Shown one piece after another: positions 30,761-39,510 of a stretch of 39,510 nt of DNA (its first letter is position 1; each line of letters opens with the position of its first letter). The stretch comes from an uncultured Acidimicrobiales bacterium (lineage in GTDB: Bacteria > Actinomycetota > Acidimicrobiia > Acidimicrobiales > SHLQ01). The stretch covers positions 1 to 39,510 of the forward strand of contig CALHTB010000043.1 in assembly GCA_938038785.1 (NCBI GenBank), in the 5' to 3' direction. A program made the translations under genes and the position numbers. A model generated the notes under the pieces. The model had not been told where the DNA came from and did no database searches. It worked only from the letters and a program-made list of their open reading frames with translations.

Positions 30761-31897
30761 ATGGTGCACAAGTTCGACACTCCTCCAGTCAGCGTTCCGA
30801 GTACCGCTGAAGTAAAGGCCGCGATTCCCGCCGAGTGTTTTGAACGACAACTTTCTACGTCGCTGGCATACGCCGCGTTCTCCGTGGGGTTGACCTTGCT
30901 CACCGGAATTTTGGCACTGCTGTTTATCCCACTCGAATGGGCGTGGACTCCCGCGTGGCTGCTGTATGCATACGTCAATGGCACGATCGCCGTCGGCGTA
31001 TGGGTCGTTGCCCATGAGTGCGGCCACCGAGCATTTGCCAAGACGACCAAGGTGCAAGACACCGTCGGTTTTGTTCTTCACTCGCTGCTGCTGGTGCCTT
31101 ACTTCTCGTGGCAACGTAGCCATGCCATCCACCACGGTAAGACGAACCACCTCATCGACGGCGAAACCCATGTGCCGAAGCGCAACACCACTAAGCGGGG
31201 TCGCCGCACGCTGCGTGTCCGTAAGAAGTTGGGCGCGGGCACACACGGAGCGCTCACGGTTGCGGGTCGGCTGGGCTTCGGATGGCCGCTTTATCTGATG
31301 TTCGGCGCCACCGGCGGTGCCGATCGAGGCCTGACGAACCACTTCTGGCCATCTCGCCCGTTCAGCCAGGCGCTCTTTCCCGATCGGTGGAAGCGCAAGG
31401 TCATCTACAGCTCGTTGGGAGTTCTGGCCACGATTGCTCTACTCGTCGTGTGGGCGGTTCTTCGAAGCCCAGTGGAAGTGGTGGCGGTGTACCTCGCTCC
31501 GTACATGATCGTCAACGGGTGGCTAGTCACCTACACCTGGCTGCAACATACCGACGCTGATGTTCCTCACTACGGCGACGACGACTGGTCGTTTGTGCGC
31601 GGCGCATTCTGCTCGATCGACCGGCCGTACGGACCAATCGCTGATCTATTGCATCATCGGATTGGAACGACCCACGTCGCTCATCACCTCGACGCCAAAA
31701 TTCCTCACTACAACGCTCGCAAGGCAACGGCGGCGATTCGTGAGGCGTTCCCCGACCTGTACCGCTATAACCCAACTCCCATTCGCCGGGCGTTGTGGCA
31801 GGTTGCCAAAGACTGCCACGTGGTTGCCGAGACCTCCGATGGCTGGCAATTTAGCGATGCGCTCCCAGCCAAAGACGATCTGTCCGCCGCTGCCTAG
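30761..31897 (+). CDS. Membrane fatty acid desaturase
   Basis: A 378-residue integral membrane desaturase of the delta-12/FAD2-like type, a di-iron enzyme that inserts a double bond into acyl chains. The three histidine boxes are HECGHRAF (about residues 85-92), HAIHHGKTNH (~121-130) and HVAHHLDAKIPHYNA (~305-319). Hydrophobic pairs lie before the first box (LAYAAFSVGLTLLTGILALL) and before the third (VIYSSLGVLATIALLVVWAV). I chose ATG 30761 over GTG 30740, as neither has a good ribosome site and the extra residues look unconserved. It could serve membrane fluidity control in the cold. Confidence 0.88.
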   Translation: MVHKFDTPPVSVPSTAEVKAAIPAECFERQLSTSLAYAAFSVGLTLLTGILALLFIPLEWAWTPAWLLYAYVNGTIAVGVWVVAHECGHRAFAKTTKVQDTVGFVLHSLLLVPYFSWQRSHAIHHGKTNHLIDGETHVPKRNTTKRGRRTLRVRKKLGAGTHGALTVAGRLGFGWPLYLMFGATGGADRGLTNHFWPSRPFSQALFPDRWKRKVIYSSLGVLATIALLVVWAVLRSPVEVVAVYLAPYMIVNGWLVTYTWLQHTDADVPHYGDDDWSFVRGAFCSIDRPYGPIADLLHHRIGTTHVAHHLDAKIPHYNARKATAAIREAFPDLYRYNPTPIRRALWQVAKDCHVVAETSDGWQFSDALPAKDDLSAAA

Positions 31898-31921
31898 CCC
31901 GCTCATGACCGTGCCAACTGC

Positions 31922-32533
31922 ATGACGGCCCGTGTTTGGTACGCCGCATTCGGGTCGAACCTGTCCTGCGACCGATTCCTCGTCTACCTGAACGGCGGTC
32001 GTGCGTCGGGTTCGGTTGGTTCCACCCCGGGAGCGCGCGACAACACCGCACCCAAGCGTTCGACCGTGCAGTTCACCGCCCACGGCCTCAGGTTCGGGGG
32101 ACAGTCCTCCCGATGGTCGGGAGGCGGCGTTGCCTTTCTCGACTCGGTCGAGGGTGGGCACCGAACGGCCTTGCGCTTGTACGACATCACCGCCGAGCAG
32201 TTCGAAGACGTTTTTGCCCAGGAGAACCGCTTGGACGAGCCGATTCCGATCGATCTCGTACATGCCGAAGCGAGCGGCTGGGTCGACCTCACCGACCGTT
32301 GGTATGGACGAGTGTTGTGCCTTGGCCGGCACGACGATCTTCCTATCTTCACCATCACATCGCCGGATCCGCCACCGCTGAATCGGCCACACCCCAGCTA
32401 CTTACAAACCATCGTGACCGGCCTTACTACCTCGGTCGATGGAACCCGCTTTCCGTTCGTAGATGCAGCTGAGGCTCACGAGTACCTTTTGCGGGCTCGC
32501 GGCAGTGGCCTGGACGGCCAAGCCCTGTCGTAA
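31922..32533 (+). CDS. Gamma-glutamylcyclotransferase-fold protein
   Basis: A 203-residue soluble protein. It opens VWYAAFGSNLSCDRFLVYL, the Y/F-G-S-N signature of the GGCT/BtrG-like fold that binds the glutamyl substrate. SVEGGHRTALRLYDITAEQFEDV and the central acidic residues fit the fold. Similar actinobacterial proteins are often mislabelled histone deacetylase; I see no deacetylase motifs. The substrate is unknown. It starts 24 nt after the desaturase stop on the same strand, so co-transcription is possible, but a functional link is not obvious. Confidence 0.72.
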   Translation: MTARVWYAAFGSNLSCDRFLVYLNGGRASGSVGSTPGARDNTAPKRSTVQFTAHGLRFGGQSSRWSGGGVAFLDSVEGGHRTALRLYDITAEQFEDVFAQENRLDEPIPIDLVHAEASGWVDLTDRWYGRVLCLGRHDDLPIFTITSPDPPPLNRPHPSYLQTIVTGLTTSVDGTRFPFVDAAEAHEYLLRARGSGLDGQALS

Positions 32534-32662
32534 GCGACCCTTGTTGACCACTCCTGGTGAGAAAGACCCCAACAAAGGTAGTGCAAACGACTCATTTCCT
32601 CGTGGGAGCTGCCGAATTCCTGCCTATACGGCGGACTTCTACACACACTCCTTGGAGGAACC

Positions 32663-35290
32663 ATGGGGACTTTGTTCCAGCGGCGGCACGTTGTCGCAGC
32701 CGCGCTTATCGCACTACTTGCAGCAACTGCTTACACCATTCTCGGCACAGGCTCAGCCGACGTATCGACCTCTGAGGAGATCGACCAGCCCATCGAGCCG
32801 GCTGAGCCAGCAGAACCAGAAGCTGAGGTTCTGTCGGCCACCGAAACTGACCAAGACGGTCGAGGCCAGTCGCTGCAAGTCACCGACATCACTGGATTCA
32901 CCGGTGACGCTGAAGTCGACCTCCCAACGATCGACCCTGCGGTCACGGTGATCGAGGACCTCATTGCTGGCATTGCCCAGCGTGACCTTCAACCTCCAGT
33001 TCCCGCACTTCAACCTCTTGGGGACATTGGCTGGGACATCAAAGATCTGCGTGTCAAGTACGTAGCGACGACCGATGAGCTCATCATTGGCCTCAACAGC
33101 TATGGCATCGTGGGTGACCCCGAAGGTAACAACGATCCGGCAAGCTTCGACCAGCGTTGGATCGATGGCGGTGCTCCAGGCACAGACAGCCCCGACCTTG
33201 GTGCAAACGAGGGAGCCACTATCGCGCTCGACCTCGACAACGACGGCGTCTACGACATCGCCGTCGGCACGAACTACAGCAACACCATCGCAGACTTTGG
33301 CGTTTTCGAGTTCACCCCGTTTGGGCTCTTCGCTCCGCTCACCCCAGTTGCGTACGGTGCTGAGGTTGGCGAAATCGCTGTGGCGCCGATCTCTCCGAGT
33401 GCCGGGTCGCCCGACCTCGTATTCTCGATCGCAAACTTCTCTCAGCTCCCCGGAAACGAAACGTCGCTGAACTTCGGCATCAACGCAAATCTCGGTTCGG
33501 GCGCAGACGGCAACATCGGTGAGGATTCGATTGGCGATTTCTCGGTTGCGATTCCAATTAGCCTCGACGCCGAAATCGGCGACTTCGTCTTCAGCGACAC
33601 CAACGCCGATGGCATCCAAGACCCAGGTGAACCCGGCATTGAGGGCATCACTGTCCGACTGCTCGACGAGAACGGTTCGGTCATTGCCGAAACGACAACC
33701 AATTCAGATGGCCAGTACATCTTTACGGTTCCTCCAGGCACCTATGCCGTCGAGTTCGTTCCACGACCTGGCGATGCCTTCAGCCCCCAGAACGCTGGCC
33801 GTGACACCGAGCTCGATAGCAACGCGAACCCATCGACCGGTCGCACCTCACCCGTCTTTGTTGGACCCGGTGAATCAAACCTGACCATCGATGCCGGCAT
33901 TGTGCAGTTCACCGCAGCCCCGGCTATCTCGATCGAGAAGTCGACCAACGGTGAAGACGCTGACACCGCAACGGGCCCAAGGCTCGAGGTTGGCTCAACG
34001 GCCACGTTCCTCTACCTCGTAACCAACACCGGCAACGTTCCTCTTGTCGATGTCACAGTGACCGACGATCAGATCGGCGCAGTAACGTGCCCGGCGAGCG
34101 AGCTCGATGTCGCCGAGTTCATGGAGTGCAACGCATCGACCACCGTCACCGCGGGCCAGTATCGCAACGTCGGTTCGGTCACGGGCACGCCGACCGGCCC
34201 CGGCACCGACAGGCTTGGTCCAGTCAACGCCTCGGATCCATCGCACCACGTTGGATTCACGCCATTCACCGCAGCTCCTTCGGTTGACCTTGAGAAGGCT
34301 GTCAATGGCATTGACGCCGACGATCCAGCCGGCCCCGAGCTCGTTGTTGGCGAAACCGCCACCTTCACGTTCGTCACGGTCAACACCGGCAACATCGATC
34401 TGATCGATATTGCGGTAACTGACGACATCCTTGGTGACATTTGCACCGTCGACCGTCTCGCCCCTGGCGAGCGTGAGACCTGCGAAACCACCGCTGATGT
34501 GGTTGAAGGGCAGCATCGCAACGTTGGTTCGGTCACCGCTACTGGTGAGCTACCAAACGGCGACCCGCTGACTAACCCGCTCACCGACGAAGACCCTGCG
34601 CACTACACCGGCACGGTTCCTGGCCCAGCATGCGTCACCAACATTCGTGGCCCGCGGTTGTACCACGGGTCCCAAGTCACCGATGAGACTGGTTACGTTG
34701 CTGCGGCAGGTTCGACCATCTACGTCGTGACCACCGAGCCCGGCGATTCACCTGATCAGCCACACGAGCAGGTGTACTTCCAGGTCGGCGACGACGTGTA
34801 CGGACCTACCCCGGTTGGCCTCGGCGAATTCGAATTCACCGTGGCGAACACCGGCCCGGTAACCGTGCTCCACTACTCGGTCGTCACCGGCGACACGAGC
34901 CGCGCGAACTCGGTCGAGTACGAATGGTGCGGCACGGATTTGACCGAGCAGACGCTCTACGCCTGCCCAACGTCAATCACCGGACCACGCATGTACCGCA
35001 ACTCGATCGTCGAATGGGATAGCGAGCTCATCGCCGCTCCTGGATCGACCATCGAAATCACCACCAGCGAGCCAGGCGGATCGCCAGGCCAGCCACACGA
35101 ACAGGTCTACGTGTTCGTGGGTGACGAACAGTTCGGCCCAACCCCGAACGAGCACGGCACCACCGTGTTCACCGTCGGAGCTGGCGGCCGGGTCGTGGTC
35201 AAGCATTACAGCGAGCTCCACGATGACACGAACAACCCGAACTCGGTGGAGTTCACCATGTGTGGTTCGAGCCTGACCAAGGCGAGCTAA
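32663..35290 (+). CDS. Large secreted repeat protein: SdrD-B-like domain, two DUF11-like repeats, novel C-terminal tandem domain
   Basis: An 875-residue secreted protein with a signal peptide (VVAAALIALLAATAYTILG) and no lipobox. Residues ~100-300 are a mixed domain with a calcium-loop-like segment DLDNDGVYDIAVG. 304-415 is an SdrD B-like domain (IGDFVFSDTNADGIQDPGEP). 417-535 and 536-655 are DUF11/DUF7507-like beta-sandwich repeats (VTNTGNVPLVDVTVTDDQIG). 657-757 and 768-868 are two copies of an unrecognised ~100-residue unit, each bounded by Cys and containing the same QPHEQVYxxVGD core. No LPxTG or membrane anchor ends the protein. A surface or matrix role is likely. TTGGAGG precedes the ATG by 5 nt. 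Confidence 0.85.
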   Translation: MGTLFQRRHVVAAALIALLAATAYTILGTGSADVSTSEEIDQPIEPAEPAEPEAEVLSATETDQDGRGQSLQVTDITGFTGDAEVDLPTIDPAVTVIEDLIAGIAQRDLQPPVPALQPLGDIGWDIKDLRVKYVATTDELIIGLNSYGIVGDPEGNNDPASFDQRWIDGGAPGTDSPDLGANEGATIALDLDNDGVYDIAVGTNYSNTIADFGVFEFTPFGLFAPLTPVAYGAEVGEIAVAPISPSAGSPDLVFSIANFSQLPGNETSLNFGINANLGSGADGNIGEDSIGDFSVAIPISLDAEIGDFVFSDTNADGIQDPGEPGIEGITVRLLDENGSVIAETTTNSDGQYIFTVPPGTYAVEFVPRPGDAFSPQNAGRDTELDSNANPSTGRTSPVFVGPGESNLTIDAGIVQFTAAPAISIEKSTNGEDADTATGPRLEVGSTATFLYLVTNTGNVPLVDVTVTDDQIGAVTCPASELDVAEFMECNASTTVTAGQYRNVGSVTGTPTGPGTDRLGPVNASDPSHHVGFTPFTAAPSVDLEKAVNGIDADDPAGPELVVGETATFTFVTVNTGNIDLIDIAVTDDILGDICTVDRLAPGERETCETTADVVEGQHRNVGSVTATGELPNGDPLTNPLTDEDPAHYTGTVPGPACVTNIRGPRLYHGSQVTDETGYVAAAGSTIYVVTTEPGDSPDQPHEQVYFQVGDDVYGPTPVGLGEFEFTVANTGPVTVLHYSVVTGDTSRANSVEYEWCGTDLTEQTLYACPTSITGPRMYRNSIVEWDSELIAAPGSTIEITTSEPGGSPGQPHEQVYVFVGDEQFGPTPNEHGTTVFTVGAGGRVVVKHYSELHDDTNNPNSVEFTMCGSSLTKAS

Positions 35291-35317
35291 CCAACACCTA
35301 ACAGATCAGTTACTGCG

Positions 35318-35350
35318 AAGACCCCATGGCATGTATGCCATGGGGTCTTT
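35318..35350 (+). terminator. Rho-independent-like terminator after the secreted repeat protein
   Basis: A perfect 14-bp stem (AAGACCCCATGGCA at 35318-35331 with its complement at 35336-35349) encloses a 4-nt TGTA loop and ends in TTT. It lies 28 nt after the stop codon. Confidence 0.85.
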
Positions 35351-35489
35351 GCCGTTCCCTACCCTTTATGGGGCCGATAAATCCAGCGATTTCTGGGAAC
35401 CAGCGGGAAGACTTAGGCGTACAAGAGAACACACCGATACTCACTACGTCGGCTGAATTGCCTCCAGCCGGCCCAAAAGCGGGGTTCCA

Positions 35490-37823
35490 ATGCGCACTAC
35501 ACGTCACAAATTGCTTGCCAGCGGGTTTGCACTCGCACTCCTTGCAACTGCCTGCGGAGATGATCTATCTGCGCCCGACAACGCATCGCCGGGCGACGAA
35601 AACTCCGAGACCGTGGTCATCAACGGCAACGAAGTTGTACTGACAAGCGGCCTGGCGCAGTTCGACAACTGCGACAACCTCCTCACCCACCTGCGCACCG
35701 AAGGCGCTGAACGGGTTGGCCCGTGGGGCTTCAACAGCGGCAACTACTGGGGTGATATCGCAATGGAAGACGACGAAGCCATGGAGGAAGAAGCCATGGA
35801 GGACGGCGATGCTGCTTCCTTCGATACCGTCAGCGATGCCATCGAGACGACCCAAGGAGCAAACCAGGCAATTAGCGGTGATGCTGACGGATCGTTGACC
35901 GAAGGCGAAGACTTCTCGGGCACGAACAACCAGGAAGACGGCGTCGACGAGCCCGACTACGTCAAGACCGACGGCTCGCGCATCCTCACTATGACCAACG
36001 GAACCTTCACCTACGTCGACATCGACGGTGACGTCGCTACCGTGCGCGGCTCGGTGAACCTTGGCCACAGCACCCGCGAAATGCTGGTCGTTGGCGACAC
36101 CGCCTATCTCTTCGGCACCAACTACGGCGAGGAGATCTACTACGAGGACTTTCCAACCGATGCTGAGGCAGAGCTTGCTGACGAGTCCTTCGCCCGCAAT
36201 TTCGACGGCCCAAGCGTCCAGATCATCGAGCTCGACATTTCGAACGCCGACAAGCCCGAAGTCGTATCGACCCTCGATGTCGAGGGCCACTACCTGAGCT
36301 CGCGAAAGATCGGCAGCACCATCAGCGTGGCACTGCAGAGCGACCAACACGACCTGGGCTTTGTCTTCCCGCAGGGCTCGAGCGGCGAAGACGCGGCGGA
36401 GGAGTTCAACAAGCAGAGAGTCGGCGAGACCGAAATCTCCGATTGGCTACCGACCTACACCCTGAACGCAAACGGCACCAGCACCAGCGGCCAACTCACC
36501 GACTGCGCCAACGTGCATGCACCAGCCGAATTTGCCGGCTTCGGATCCCTGTCGGTCGTCACCATCGACGGAGGCGAGGGGCTCAGCACACCCGGGGCAG
36601 CATCGGTGCTTGCGTCGGGGCAGAACGTGTACGCCTCGACCAACTCGATGTGGATCTCAACCAACCAGTGGTACGACTGGGGAACGTTCGATGACTCCGA
36701 ACGCGCCGCAGCCGAAGCCAGCTACACCACCCAAATTCACGGGTTCACCATCGGCTCCGACACGCCCGAGTACCTTGCCTCTGGGTCGGTGCGGGGCCAC
36801 TTGCTCAACCAGTTCTCACTGTCGGAGTACGACGGAGTGCTACGCGTAGCGAGCACCGACGGTTCGATCTGGGGCCGCCAAGAGGACTCCGAGAGCTTCG
36901 TCACCACATTCGCCATTGAAGAGACCGAGCTGACTCAGCTCGGCCAGGTCGGTGAAATGGGCAAGGGCGAACAGATCTTCGCCGTCCGGTTCGTCGGCGA
37001 TGTTGGCTATGTCGTGACGTTCCGCCAGACCGACCCGTTCTACACTGTCGACCTCAGCGACCCCGCCAACCCAGAGGTCCTTGGCGAGCTGAAGATCACG
37101 GGCTTCTCAGGCCAGCTCCACCCGCTTGGCCCAAACCACGTGCTCGGCATTGGCCAAGAGGCCACCAACGAAGGCCGAACCACAGGTGCAAAGGTCACCC
37201 TCTTCGATGTCAGCGATCTGGCCAACCCAACAGACGTTGCCAACTGGACCGTCGATAATTCGTGGTCTGACGCACAGTGGGACCACAAGTCCTTCCTCTG
37301 GTGGCCACAAGAGAAGCTGGCGGTGATTCCGGTGCAGAACTGGAACGAACAATTCTTCGGCGCCGTTGCCTTCCGCATCGACCTTGACGCAGGAACTATC
37401 ACCGAAGCGGGCCGAGTAACCCACGAACCCGACGCGGCCGATACCACCGGTTCAACCGAGTGCGAAGTGCTTCCAGCCGACATCTTCAATCAATTCCAAG
37501 GCCGCGAGGGCGAGCTCGGCGGCATGGCCGAGGAGATGCAGTTCATGGGCAACGAAGGCCAATTCCAAGACTGCGCTAGTGGTCAGACCGGTGCCTCAGG
37601 CATGTACTGCGAGCCGTGGGATTGGCTTCCGCTCACCGATGCGGACAAAGACGCCGCAGGCATCGATGGCACGCTTGAGTTCTGCTGGCTGGAAGGTCCT
37701 GGGCAGGACCCGATCGTTCGCACGATCGTGATTGGCGACACGTTGTGGTCGCTCAGCTGGTCACGCCTTCAGGCGAATGACCTCGTCACCCTCGAGGCCG
37801 GTGACTTCATCAGCATCGGCTGA
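35490..37823 (+). CDS. Secreted beta-propeller lipoprotein (Pfam Beta_propel type)
   Basis: A 777-residue lipoprotein with signal MRTTRHKLLASGFALALLAT and lipid Cys22. A Met-Glu-Asp repeat (MEDDEAMEEEAMEDGD) occupies residues 91-108. The Beta_propel hallmark NQEDGVDEPDYVKTDGSRIL (~150-170) follows, then repeated blade-like segments (VVGDTAYLFGTNY, VSTLDVEGHYLSSRKIGSTI, SLSVVTIDGGE, VRFVGDVGYVVTFRQTDPFYTVDLSDP, LGIGQEATNEGR, TVDNSWSDAQWDHKSFLWWP). The C-terminal part has paired Cys (STECEVLP, FQDCASG, MYCEPWDWL, EFCWLEGP). The family is secreted, of unknown function. GCGGGG lies upstream of the ATG. No neighbour suggests a pathway. Confidence 0.87.
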   Translation: MRTTRHKLLASGFALALLATACGDDLSAPDNASPGDENSETVVINGNEVVLTSGLAQFDNCDNLLTHLRTEGAERVGPWGFNSGNYWGDIAMEDDEAMEEEAMEDGDAASFDTVSDAIETTQGANQAISGDADGSLTEGEDFSGTNNQEDGVDEPDYVKTDGSRILTMTNGTFTYVDIDGDVATVRGSVNLGHSTREMLVVGDTAYLFGTNYGEEIYYEDFPTDAEAELADESFARNFDGPSVQIIELDISNADKPEVVSTLDVEGHYLSSRKIGSTISVALQSDQHDLGFVFPQGSSGEDAAEEFNKQRVGETEISDWLPTYTLNANGTSTSGQLTDCANVHAPAEFAGFGSLSVVTIDGGEGLSTPGAASVLASGQNVYASTNSMWISTNQWYDWGTFDDSERAAAEASYTTQIHGFTIGSDTPEYLASGSVRGHLLNQFSLSEYDGVLRVASTDGSIWGRQEDSESFVTTFAIEETELTQLGQVGEMGKGEQIFAVRFVGDVGYVVTFRQTDPFYTVDLSDPANPEVLGELKITGFSGQLHPLGPNHVLGIGQEATNEGRTTGAKVTLFDVSDLANPTDVANWTVDNSWSDAQWDHKSFLWWPQEKLAVIPVQNWNEQFFGAVAFRIDLDAGTITEAGRVTHEPDAADTTGSTECEVLPADIFNQFQGREGELGGMAEEMQFMGNEGQFQDCASGQTGASGMYCEPWDWLPLTDADKDAAGIDGTLEFCWLEGPGQDPIVRTIVIGDTLWSLSWSRLQANDLVTLEAGDFISIG

Positions 37824-38060
37824 CCGAGCGTGAACCGGACGGTGGGCGTCGGGTTCGGCCTGAACAACTTCGAGATGAACAACTGGGTCGGGAGTGGTGA
37901 GCTCATCGAGCAACGGCCCCGGCGCAGCGTGCGCTGGCGTGTGGCCAAGAAACATCTCGACGGTTTCGGGCTCAGGCACTGACGGGGGCGTGGACGTCTC
38001 GCCGCTCAACAACTGGCGCAATACACCGATCCGCCGCTCCAACTCTTGCATACTCTCCAC
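37761..38060 (-). CDS. Small coiled-coil hypothetical protein
   Basis: A 99-residue ORF starting GTG 38060 (ATG 38051 is an alternative with GGAG just upstream). The first ~20 residues, MESMQELERRIGVLRQLL, form a heptad-like amphipathic helix. The rest is Pro/Glu/Val-rich and looks disordered. I recognise no family. The last 63 nt overlap the end of the convergent beta-propeller gene, which lowers confidence. A palindrome 59 nt upstream may be its operator. If it is not a gene, 37824-38193 is 370 nt holding only the two palindromic sites. Confidence 0.45.
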   Translation of the reverse strand: MESMQELERRIGVLRQLLSGETSTPPSVPEPETVEMFLGHTPAHAAPGPLLDELTTPDPVVHLEVVQAEPDAHRPVHARSADADEVTGLEGDEVIRLKA

Positions 38061-38118
38061 CGCATACTCGCTTCGGTTCCGCCCGCCGCCCCGTTGGGCT
38101 CTGCTTAAACGACACCAT

Positions 38119-38140
38119 ACTTTGCGCAGTATCGCAAAGT
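38119..38140. promoter_or_regulatory. Perfect palindrome, operator-like
   Basis: Arms ACTTTGCG (38119-38126) and CGCAAAGT (38133-38140) are perfect inverted repeats spaced by CAGTAT. It lies between the start of the small coiled-coil ORF and the end of the S9 peptidase gene. There is no T-run, so a binding site for a dimeric regulator fits better than a terminator. Confidence 0.55.
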
Positions 38141-38193
38141 CAGCTCAGAGCGCGTAGCGTAACCATAACGACACAATTGTCTCACGTAGCGTG

Positions 38194-39510
38194 TTATTCG
38201 GCGGCCGTTCGGAGAAAGAGCTCGGTTGCTTCAAGAACCGACACGATCGTTTCCGAGCGCCGAAAACCATGGCCTTCACCGGGAAATAGGTGGTACGTAA
38301 CCGGCACGCCGCTCGCGCTCAGCGCGTCAACGATCGCATCTGCCTGGCTGGGCGGAACGACCTTGTCGTCCTCTCCTTGAAGTACCAACAGTGGTACGTC
38401 AATTGTGTCGACGTGGGTGAGCGGCGAGCGCTCGGTGTAGATCGCTTCGTCCTCGGGCCATCGGCCGACGAGCCCGTCGAGATAGCGAGCCTCGAACTTG
38501 TGGGTGTCGGTGGCGAGCGTGGCTAGCTGCGTGACGCCGTAGCGGCTGATCCCGCCGGAGAACACGTCGTAGATCGCCACGGCATTGAGCACCGTGAGGC
38601 CACCTGCGCTGCCACCTTCGATGAACATGCGGTCGCCGTCGACCTTCCCCGTGCCGGCGAGGTACTTGGCTGCGGCGACACAATCCACAACGTCGGCGAC
38701 GCCCCACTCCCCCTGCAGCTCGTTGCGGTAAAGGCGTCCGTAGAGGGTGGACCCGCGGTAGTCGACGTCAGCAACAGCGACTCCGCGCGACGTCCAGTAA
38801 CGAATCGTGAGGTTCAGCTGGCGACGGGCAGCCGATGTTGGCCCACCATGAACCAGCACCAGCAGCGGCGGCAGCCCGTCGACCTCTTGGCCATCGGCCA
38901 GAGCCGGGGCATAGAACAGCGCGTGCGCCGTGGTTCCAGGCGGTTCTGCCGGATCGACCTCGGAGATGTCGAAGGAAATGAGCTCGGGTTCGGGGAAGAG
39001 CGCCGGGTCAAGCCCGAGGTCACGTGGCTGCGACAGCCGCGTTGCAGACTCGCCATCGTGCACCCACACCGCGGCCTCCTCAGAGAACGACGCCGCCACA
39101 TACACAACGCGGCCATCGGCGAGCGAGCGTATGGAGCTGACCGAACTGTGCCGATCCTCGACGTAGCCATTCGGAAAACCAATCGTGTCGCCTTGGGGCG
39201 TACCTGCAACCACGACCACACCGTCGCCGGTCTCGCACCATCGGCTGAGACCGAACACCCAACCGGGGGTGGCGATCTCGAACTCTCCCTCGACCACCGG
39301 CGAGTGATCACCGGTGGTCACGTCGACCTCGACGAGGTTCCACCAGTTCTTGCGGTCGGTGACCGCGAACAATCGACCATCGGCAGTCCACCCGGGGAAC
39401 ACGATCGATTCGGGCTCGTCGGGCTCGTCGGGCACGCCGGGAACGCTAGTCACCGTTGTCTTGTCGACGTCGCCATCGAGCCACTGCGACCCGATGAGTA
39501 CGAGCTCGGT
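38194..39510 (-). CDS. S9 family (prolyl oligopeptidase-type) peptidase, C-terminal part, cut by window edge
   Basis: The frame is open to the window edge, so the N-terminal propeller is partly missing; ~438 codons are visible. The first ~200 residues seen are propeller blades (FPGWTADGRLFAVTDRKNWW, SSIRSLADGRVVYVAASF). The catalytic alpha/beta hydrolase domain has LLVLVHGGPTSAA, VADVDYRGSTLYGR, nucleophile elbow IEGGSAGGLTVL (Ser), LQGEDDKVVPPSQAD (Asp) and FPGEGHGFRRSE (His). The triad is complete. It cleaves peptides or acyl-peptides; no signal peptide can be judged because the start is outside. GTG 39453 is an internal codon, not the start. Confidence 0.9.
   Translation of the reverse strand, partial: TELVLIGSQWLDGDVDKTTVTSVPGVPDEPDEPESIVFPGWTADGRLFAVTDRKNWWNLVEVDVTTGDHSPVVEGEFEIATPGWVFGLSRWCETGDGVVVVAGTPQGDTIGFPNGYVEDRHSSVSSIRSLADGRVVYVAASFSEEAAVWVHDGESATRLSQPRDLGLDPALFPEPELISFDISEVDPAEPPGTTAHALFYAPALADGQEVDGLPPLLVLVHGGPTSAARRQLNLTIRYWTSRGVAVADVDYRGSTLYGRLYRNELQGEWGVADVVDCVAAAKYLAGTGKVDGDRMFIEGGSAGGLTVLNAVAIYDVFSGGISRYGVTQLATLATDTHKFEARYLDGLVGRWPEDEAIYTERSPLTHVDTIDVPLLVLQGEDDKVVPPSQADAIVDALSASGVPVTYHLFPGEGHGFRRSETIVSVLEATELFLRTAAE

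Overview
The window is about 60% GC, mostly coding, with short intergenic gaps. It reads like the chromosome of a marine or aquatic actinobacterium, most likely class Acidimicrobiia (Ilumatobacter-like). This placement is an inference from protein style: acidic lipoproteins with Met-Glu-Asp repeats, a DUF222/HNH gene, many leaderless starts, and a cobalamin-rich gene set. No rRNA or other phylogenetic marker is present.

Layout. 1-980: an edge-truncated DUF222/HNH gene, a strong hairpin, a broken tRNA-Met-like relic and a small orphan ORF of atypical codon use, which may be the end of an old insertion. 1033-4846 (minus): an ABC-2 export pair, a TauE/SafE permease, a dienelactone-hydrolase-fold protein lacking its catalytic residues, and a DUF1737 protein. 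4887-8774 (plus): metZ, greA, an alpha/beta hydrolase and a beta-helix lipoprotein. 8777-12439 (minus): an LppM-like lipoprotein and a 957-residue UPF1-like helicase with a nuclease-fold tail.

12482-19459 (plus) is a B12 uptake and late-assembly locus. A cobalamin riboswitch precedes btuF, btuC, a btuD that runs in frame into cobO, then cobU, an unrelated acidic lipoprotein, cobT and cobS. Together these import corrinoid, adenosylate it, activate cobinamide, activate the lower ligand and join the two halves. 19565-24725 carries an acyl-CoA synthetase, an AraC regulator, a small membrane protein, an enoyl-CoA hydratase, a DUF2277 protein and a reductive-dehalogenase-like iron-sulfur protein, which may use the corrinoid.

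24757-27981 (minus) holds two cobQ genes: one complete, and one whose N-terminal ATP-binding part is replaced by the first ~50 residues of a response-regulator receiver domain. 27991-32533: a TIMP/NTR-like membrane-anchored protein, leuCD, a fatty acid desaturase and a gamma-glutamylcyclotransferase-fold protein. 32663-37823: two large exported proteins (SdrD-B/DUF11 repeats with a novel C-terminal tandem domain; a beta-propeller lipoprotein). 37761-39510: a small coiled-coil ORF, a palindromic operator-like site and an edge-truncated S9 peptidase.

A recurring regulatory theme is a TANNNT -10 box ending 6 or 7 nt before the start codon, with no Shine-Dalgarno sequence, at eleven genes. These look like leaderless transcripts and they fix several start codons. 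No gene-free stretch exceeds 300 bases if the small ORF at 37761-38060 is accepted.
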